Below, in pieces: positions 22,720-25,362 of a stretch of DNA of 25,362 nucleotides. Position numbers and translations under genes: made by a program. The notes under the pieces are model-generated. The model ran no database searches, was not told where the DNA came from, and was given only the letters and a program-made list of their open reading frames with translations. Each line of letters opens with the position of its first letter. Position 1 is the stretch's first letter. Origin of the DNA: a virus; the IMG/VR virus record IMGVR_UViG_3300025694_000031, positions 1 through 25,362 of that record. One strand, 5' to 3'.

Positions 22720-23484
22720 TTATACTATAGTCCATACTTCACCAGTACCTACAGTTACTGTTACTCCGCTTGCAACGGACACTGCACCAAATGAACCTGC
22801 GTTATATCCATTAGTAATGGTGTAGTCAGTAGTAACAGTCTGTTCATTTTCCCAGAAAATCTTATCACCACCTGCTCCTGTAGCACCACCACCCGCAGCT
22901 TCTGCCCATTTAGTTCCACTAGCTGCACTAGAGTCTGCTGTTAATACATGGTCATTAGTTCCCACTGCCAATGCTACTGGGTCTGTAGTACCATCTCCAA
23001 CTAACAAAGAACCTTTAGCAGTAACGTCTAACGCTGTTATTGCACCCGCACCACTACCCAAAAGAACAGCACCATCTGTAAAAGTACTAGCTCCAGTACC
23101 ACCTTGTGCTACTGTTAAGTCTGTAGTTAGTCCAGATAAAGAAGTTATATCACTATTAGCTCCTCTAGTAGCAGCACCTAACGAAGTTAATGCAGTTGCT
23201 CCACTTTCTAACACAAAGTTAGAGCCATCACCTACTATAATAGCACTATTTGTAGGACTTAAAGCTGATACATCGGTTAATCTTGCGTTAAACGCTTGTA
23301 TATTTGTCCCAATAGTCCATCCTACGATAGACGAAGGAGTTAACGCTCCTGTGGATACTGCTCCAACTAAAGTACTTGCTCCATTTACTTTAAATGCACC
23401 TGTAATTAATCCTGTATCAGAGGATGTAGGAGCTTGTAGTTGAGGCGTACTCTCATCAAGAGCTATTAACTCTAATATTGACAT
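22720..23484 (-). CDS. Tail fibre protein with repetitive beta-rich body
   Basis: A 254-residue Ser/Thr/Gly/Ala-rich protein. The middle contains fibre-type repeats (LTVAQGGTGASTFTDGAVLL, LLVGDGTTDPVALAVGTNDH). The C-terminal 55 residues (GGDKIFWENEQTVTTDYTIT, then VASGVTVTVGTGEVWTIV) are a module very common at the ends of marine phage fibres. It heads the fibre block and probably forms a trimeric stalk. No intramolecular chaperone domain is visible. Confidence 0.75.
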   Translation of the reverse strand: MSILELIALDESTPQLQAPTSSDTGLITGAFKVNGASTLVGAVSTGALTPSSIVGWTIGTNIQAFNARLTDVSALSPTNSAIIVGDGSNFVLESGATALTSLGAATRGANSDITSLSGLTTDLTVAQGGTGASTFTDGAVLLGSGAGAITALDVTAKGSLLVGDGTTDPVALAVGTNDHVLTADSSAASGTKWAEAAGGGATGAGGDKIFWENEQTVTTDYTITNGYNAGSFGAVSVASGVTVTVGTGEVWTIV

Positions 23485-23487
23485 AGT

Positions 23488-23637
23488 TTAACCTTGTCCT
23501 TTTCCAGATTTTGTCATCATACTATATTGTGATTGTCCTGTAGAAGCGACCTTTACATCATACGTTTTGCTGCTGTTTAGTGTACCAATTCCTGTCATTT
23601 TAGGTGCTTCTTGGTACATTTTTTTATTACCTTTCAT
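23488..23637 (-). CDS. Small basic hypothetical protein after pqqA
   Basis: A 49-residue ORF with an excellent ribosome binding site (AGAGGA, ten bases before the ATG), starting MKGNKKMYQEAPKMTGIGTL and ending TKSGKGQG. It is basic and rich in Lys, Ser, Gly and Met, with no cysteines or membrane span. It begins 13 bases after the PqqA-like gene and ends three bases before the fibre start. I do not recognise the family. Position allows either a virion role or a link to the PqqA peptide. Confidence 0.65.
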   Translation of the reverse strand: MKGNKKMYQEAPKMTGIGTLNSSKTYDVKVASTGQSQYSMMTKSGKGQG

Positions 23638-23650
23638 ATTAAATTTTCCT

Positions 23651-23722
23651 CTATTTATTGTTAATATACATAGTTACTTCAAATCCAAATCTAATATCTT
23701 CATAGTTTGGTTTATCCCACAT
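23651..23722 (-). CDS. pqqA: PqqA-like peptide (coenzyme PQQ precursor)
   Basis: A 23-codon ORF encodes MWDKPNYEDIRFG followed by FEVTMYINNK. Bacterial PqqA peptides of 23 residues have the same layout (MW-K-P at the start, then LR-G-EVT-Y-NR at the end). The Glu and Tyr joined by the radical-SAM enzyme PqqE are at the same places, E15 and Y19, three residues apart. A strong ribosome binding site (AGAGGAGA, six bases before the ATG) and one-base spacing after the terminase-small-like gene show that it is meant to be translated. No pqqB, C, D or E is in the window, so host enzymes would have to mature it. It is expressed with late structural genes. Confidence 0.85.
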   Translation of the reverse strand: MWDKPNYEDIRFGFEVTMYINNK

Positions 23723-23723
23723 A

Positions 23724-24125
23724 CTAAGTCTCCTCTTCTATTAATTCTGCTTCTATAGTTTCTTGTTGTGTTATCTTAGTACCTTGTACTACAATGGTAA
23801 TGCCAGAATTGCTCTGGCTTGCTGTACCGTCTGATGCCTTTATTGCAGGTAATACCCTGTCCCAAAGTATCTTGAGGCAGGTGGAGTCACCTTCCTCTGC
23901 TAATTCTATTGTCTTGTTTACAATAGGTTGAAACCTATTTAGAACATCTGTCATTATACCATTCTTTGCTGCTTCTTGTAGCAAAGTTAATGTGTTCTTA
24001 CTTCCTTTAGGTCTACCTCCTTTATTACGAGGAGGTTCTGTTAGTCCACTGTTTTGGCTCGGTACTTCCTGTGTACTCTCGTTTGAGCTTTCTATAGAGT
24101 CTTTTATTATCTTTGTCGTAGTCAT
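23724..24125 (-). CDS. AT-hook protein, probable small terminase subunit
   Basis: A 133-residue protein from the ATG at 24125; a TTG two codons upstream is possible. The first 30 residues are Ser/Thr-rich and probably disordered. NKGGRPKGSKN is an AT-hook-like DNA-binding motif, as found at the N-terminus of many phage DNA-recognition proteins. Helices follow (LTLLQEAAKNGIMTDVLNRF, CLKILWDRVLPAIKAS), then a Thr/Glu-rich tail. Position near the head of the late operon and general layout suit the packaging-initiation subunit. The large subunit lies some 5 kb downstream, so the link is inference. Its first 101 bases overlap another small gene in a different frame. Confidence 0.55.
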   Translation of the reverse strand: MTTTKIIKDSIESSNESTQEVPSQNSGLTEPPRNKGGRPKGSKNTLTLLQEAAKNGIMTDVLNRFQPIVNKTIELAEEGDSTCLKILWDRVLPAIKASDGTASQSNSGITIVVQGTKITQQETIEAELIEEET

Positions 24126-24165
24126 CTGCAATAGTTCTCAATCTCTTGGCTATTTTGTTATTCAT
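24025..24165 (-). CDS. Small basic protein overlapping the AT-hook gene
   Basis: A 46-residue ORF starts MNNKIAKRLRTIADDYDKDN and continues KRLYRKLKREYTG. It is strongly basic and helical and resembles small phage proteins I have seen near terminase genes. It begins 8 bases inside the previous small gene and runs 101 bases into the AT-hook gene in another frame. The first 32 residues look like real coding sequence; the last 14 (TEPKQWTNRTSS) are less convincing and coincide with the overlapped gene. Confidence 0.55.
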   Translation of the reverse strand: MNNKIAKRLRTIADDYDKDNKRLYRKLKREYTGSTEPKQWTNRTSS

Positions 24166-24283
24166 CGGATACTACCAGTTTGAGGTGACACTCTTTTGTT
24201 TGATCTAGTTCCTTATCTGCTTCTTCTAAGATCTGATCTAACAGTTCAGTGGCTAACTCTAATCTTTCTATAGCTGTCATCAT
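24158..24283 (-). CDS. Tiny acidic helical protein
   Basis: A 41-residue ORF overlaps the upstream stop as ATGA (a second ATG follows at once). It has a helical sequence with a heptad-like pattern (ERLELATELLDQILEEADKE) and ends in LKLVVSDE. It overlaps the following basic 46-residue gene by 8 bases. An acidic partner next to a basic one is suggestive, but no function is known. Confidence 0.55.
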   Translation of the reverse strand: MMTAIERLELATELLDQILEEADKELDQTKECHLKLVVSDE

Positions 24284-24579
24284 ACTTCGCTGTAGTCAAA
24301 TCTTAATGTACCTGTAGCACTAGAACCTAATGTTATGTGTATGCCATTGAGTAAATGTATTCCCGCAGGAAACTCAAAGTTAGTGTTTATAGCTGTACTA
24401 GCTTTTATATCTAAAACTAGAGTACCACCTGTACCATCTCTTATTTCCATATCTTCTGTAGCAGTAGCTGTAATACAGTGAATGTTGTATAAAATAACTG
24501 GAGTAGCTACAACTACACTAGTTCCTGTACCGTGGGCATATACCTTGTATTTTACTAATGCGTGATTTACTTGTCCCAT
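24280..24579 (-). CDS. Small beta-rich virion-like protein, first gene of the late operon
   Basis: A 99-residue protein preceded by GGAACTTTATAA and the ATG at 24579. Its sequence alternates hydrophobic and Thr/Gly residues (GTSVVVATPVILYNIHCITA, GGTLVLDIKAST, IHLLNGIHITLGSSATGTLR), a beta-sandwich pattern I recall from small conserved proteins of marine phage structural operons. A surface or decoration role is plausible. It is the first gene downstream of two strong leftward promoters. Confidence 0.65.
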   Translation of the reverse strand: MGQVNHALVKYKVYAHGTGTSVVVATPVILYNIHCITATATEDMEIRDGTGGTLVLDIKASTAINTNFEFPAGIHLLNGIHITLGSSATGTLRFDYSEV

Positions 24580-24661
24580 TTATAAAGTTCCTTTTATTAT
24601 ACCTATATAAGTATTTATTTATATATATCTTATAAGAGATCCTATAAGTATTTAACAACTA

Positions 24662-24697
24662 TACTATTATTATATCATATAATCTAAGCTGTGTCAA
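24662..24697 (-). promoter_or_regulatory. Sigma70-type promoter for the late operon (proximal)
   Basis: On the minus strand, TTGACA (24697-24692) is followed by a 17-base spacer and TATAAT (24674-24669), both perfect consensus. Transcription would start near 24662, about 80 bases before the first late gene. Such a match implies strong use of the host RNA polymerase. Confidence 0.85.
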
Positions 24698-24809
24698 GTA
24701 ATATTTCTATAAACCTCAGTTTTTTTTATAGATAGATTATATCTGATCGTATTGGTATTACTAATCAATAGTTTATAAAGATATGTTAGTTAAGTATGTC
24801 TAGTAGTTA

Positions 24810-24845
24810 TACTATTATTATATCATATATTTAATCAAATGTCAA
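24810..24845 (-). promoter_or_regulatory. Sigma70-type promoter for the late operon (distal)
   Basis: A second perfect TTGACA (24845-24840), 17-base spacer and TATAAT (24822-24817) on the minus strand, 148 bases upstream of the proximal promoter. The start would be near 24810. The two promoters share -10 flanks but have different spacers. Confidence 0.85.
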
Positions 24846-24865
24846 GACTTATTTGCTATTACTTT

Positions 24866-24883
24866 TGTTGTATTATTACAACA
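24866..24883. promoter_or_regulatory. Operator-like inverted repeat upstream of the late promoters
   Basis: TGTTGTA (24866-24872) and TACAACA (24877-24883) form a perfect 7-base inverted repeat with a 4-base centre. It lies about 20 bases upstream of the distal -35, a common place for an activator site. It could also be a simple hairpin. Confidence 0.35.
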
Positions 24884-25020
24884 CACTAGTTTAATACTAC
24901 GATACTAAACTTTTATTATCGTTGCATCAGTAGCACTACATTAGCTCTCAGGGGTATTCTCGCTTTGTTTTAGGGTTGAGTATAATTACCCCTTTCCCAA
25001 AGTCTACTCTCAAGTGTATA

Positions 25021-25068
25021 TTGGTTAATATATATAATTTATTACGCTATATATTATCCCACCCCCCC
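25021..25068. other. Candidate DNA unwinding element with C-tract
   Basis: Positions 25021-25057 are nearly all A and T. They are followed by CCCACCCCCCC at 25058-25068 and then, six bases later, by the first DnaA-type box. AT-rich DNA, GC-rich cluster and boxes in this order resemble the core of bacterial origins. Confidence 0.4.
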
Positions 25069-25073
25069 TAAAA

Positions 25074-25296
25074 GTTATCCACAGGATACTAACAGGTTAT
25101 CCACAGGATATCCACAGGTTACTAACAGCTTATCCACTACCCGAGAAGTTATCCACAGGATATTAACAGCTTATGCACAATCTGGAAAGTTATCCACAGC
25201 TTTTCCACAGACTTACTAACCGTTTCAGAAGTTATCCACAGTCCATCCACAGTGCTATAATAGAACGGTCAGATATTGTACGATACTTATCCACAG
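25074..25296 (+). repeat. Array of DnaA-box 11-mers, candidate replication origin
   Basis: Six exact TTATCCACA boxes start at 25075, 25097, 25149, 25190, 25232 and 25287. TTATGCACA (25171) and TTTTCCACA (25201) also fit the TTWTNCACA DnaA-box consensus. TTATCCACT (25130), ATATCCACA (25108) and CCATCCACA (25243) are close variants. All are in the same orientation. They belong to an 11-base unit (GTTATCCACAG) repeated head to tail: six units fill 25074-25139, three fill 25148-25180, two fill 25189-25210 and two fill 25231-25252. The last, at 25286, is exactly three units further. Units at 25085, 25118 and 25159 are degenerate (for example GATACTAACAG) but keep the period. Confidence 0.85.
25251..25261 (+). 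promoter_or_regulatory. Extended -10 promoter within the DnaA-box array
   Basis: TGCTATAAT (25253-25261) is a perfect -10 with the TGn extension, on the plus strand, in the 33-base gap between the last two box units. The -35 position (TATCCA, 25233-25238) is poor, which is normal for extended -10 promoters. It would transcribe rightward out of the window, and bound DnaA on either side could control it. Confidence 0.5.
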
Positions 25297-25304
25297 AACT
25301 AGGT

Positions 25305-25343
25305 ATGCACCAAAACAGTGCAACCAATGCACCATAATGGTGC
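25305..25343. promoter_or_regulatory. Operator-like repeats downstream of the rightward promoter
   Basis: ATGCACCA occurs at 25305-25312 and again 22 bases later at 25327-25334. The second copy belongs to a perfect 7-base inverted repeat, GCACCAT (25329-25335) and ATGGTGC (25337-25343). Position just past the likely transcription start suggests a repressor site. The bases that follow (GCGAGGGAAAG) could include a ribosome binding site for a gene beyond the window. Confidence 0.4.
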
Positions 25344-25362
25344 GAGGGAAAGTTAAGAAGGG

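Larger units (their letters stand above)
24660..24846. repeat. Direct repeat carrying the late promoters
   Basis: A 22-base block beginning TATACTATTATTATATC occurs identically at 24660-24681 and 24808-24829. In both copies TGTCAAG follows after 10 unrelated bases (24692-24698 and 24840-24846). The conserved parts are the promoter elements and the unconserved part is the spacer. Confidence 0.85.
24580..25073. other. AT-rich non-coding control region
   Basis: No convincing gene is seen on either strand from 24580 to 25362. The left part holds two leftward promoters in a repeated block and a palindrome at 24866-24883. Positions 24900-25020 are mixed sequence with no clear element. Positions 25021-25057 are almost pure A/T and lead into a C-tract. 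Confidence 0.7.

Noticed and set aside
22589-22825. Plus-strand open frame opposite the fibre genes
   Set aside because: Antisense shadow; composition is that of a reverse-read Thr/Ala-rich protein.
23992-24183. Plus-strand open frame opposite the AT-hook gene
   Set aside because: Antisense to two better-supported genes, with no ribosome binding site or family resemblance.
24940-25015. Possible structured RNA or tRNA (AGGGGTA near 24948 and TTACCCCT near 24982)
   Set aside because: No TpsiC-loop motif or cloverleaf could be drawn on either strand; the pairing is short and far apart.
25253-25285. A 33-base gap in the DnaA array as evidence of array decay
   Set aside because: The gap is exactly three 11-base units and holds a promoter, so it looks organised rather than decayed.
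25074-25296. Possible CRISPR array
   Set aside because: The repeat unit is only 11 bases, mostly without spacers, and matches the DnaA box; CRISPR repeats are longer with regular unique spacers.

Overview
The window is an AT-rich stretch of a tailed bacteriophage genome, most likely a short-tailed (podovirus-type) phage of a marine bacterium. It has a terminase / portal / scaffold / capsid / tubular-tail / internal-virion-protein series and no tape measure, tail sheath or tail-tube genes. Many of the small proteins resemble families I associate with marine alphaproteobacterial phages (HMO-2011-type and pelagiphages). That host assignment is inference. No tRNA, rRNA, insertion sequence or CRISPR array was found.

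Layout. Positions 1-3893 carry the end of a plus-strand metabolic module: the tail of an unknown gene, a calcineurin-like metallophosphoesterase whose motifs are in a rearranged order, a tiny conserved-looking gene, a monomeric class II (B12-dependent) ribonucleotide reductase, a DUF3310 protein and four small proteins, two of them zinc-binding. This module meets a convergent minus-strand module at an AT-rich hairpin near 3893-3917. The minus strand from 24579 down to 3908 is one long late operon. In order of transcription it holds a small virion-like protein, two tiny genes, a terminase-small-like AT-hook protein, a 23-residue PqqA homologue, a 49-residue gene, a tail-fibre block with two related fibre proteins and two fibre-chaperone-like proteins, then a lysis block (membrane protein, M15 peptidase, DUF1289 protein, holin). 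After these come the large terminase, portal, scaffold, major capsid protein, head-tail connector, tail nozzle, fibre/collar protein and three large probable ejection proteins. Genes are very tightly packed, with many ATGA and TAATG stop/start overlaps.

Positions 24580-25362 contain no convincing gene and look like the divergent control region. Two tandem promoters, each with perfect TTGACA / 17 bp / TATAAT sigma70 elements, face left into the late operon. To their right lie an AT-rich stretch, a C-tract, and a remarkable array of DnaA-box-like 11-mers (six exact TTATCCACA plus variants, all in one orientation, mostly in 11-bp register). A plus-strand extended -10 promoter sits inside this array, and an operator-like palindrome lies beyond it. 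Together they look like a candidate DnaA-dependent phage origin combined with the early promoter.

The most notable items are the phage-encoded PqqA precursor peptide (23651-23722), the helically phased DnaA-box array (25074-25296) and the rearranged metallophosphoesterase (68-787). Several real-looking genes are very short (22-52 codons) and easily missed: 784-942, 3747-3893, 18783-18851, 19125-19271, 23488-23637, 23651-23722, 24025-24165 and 24158-24283.
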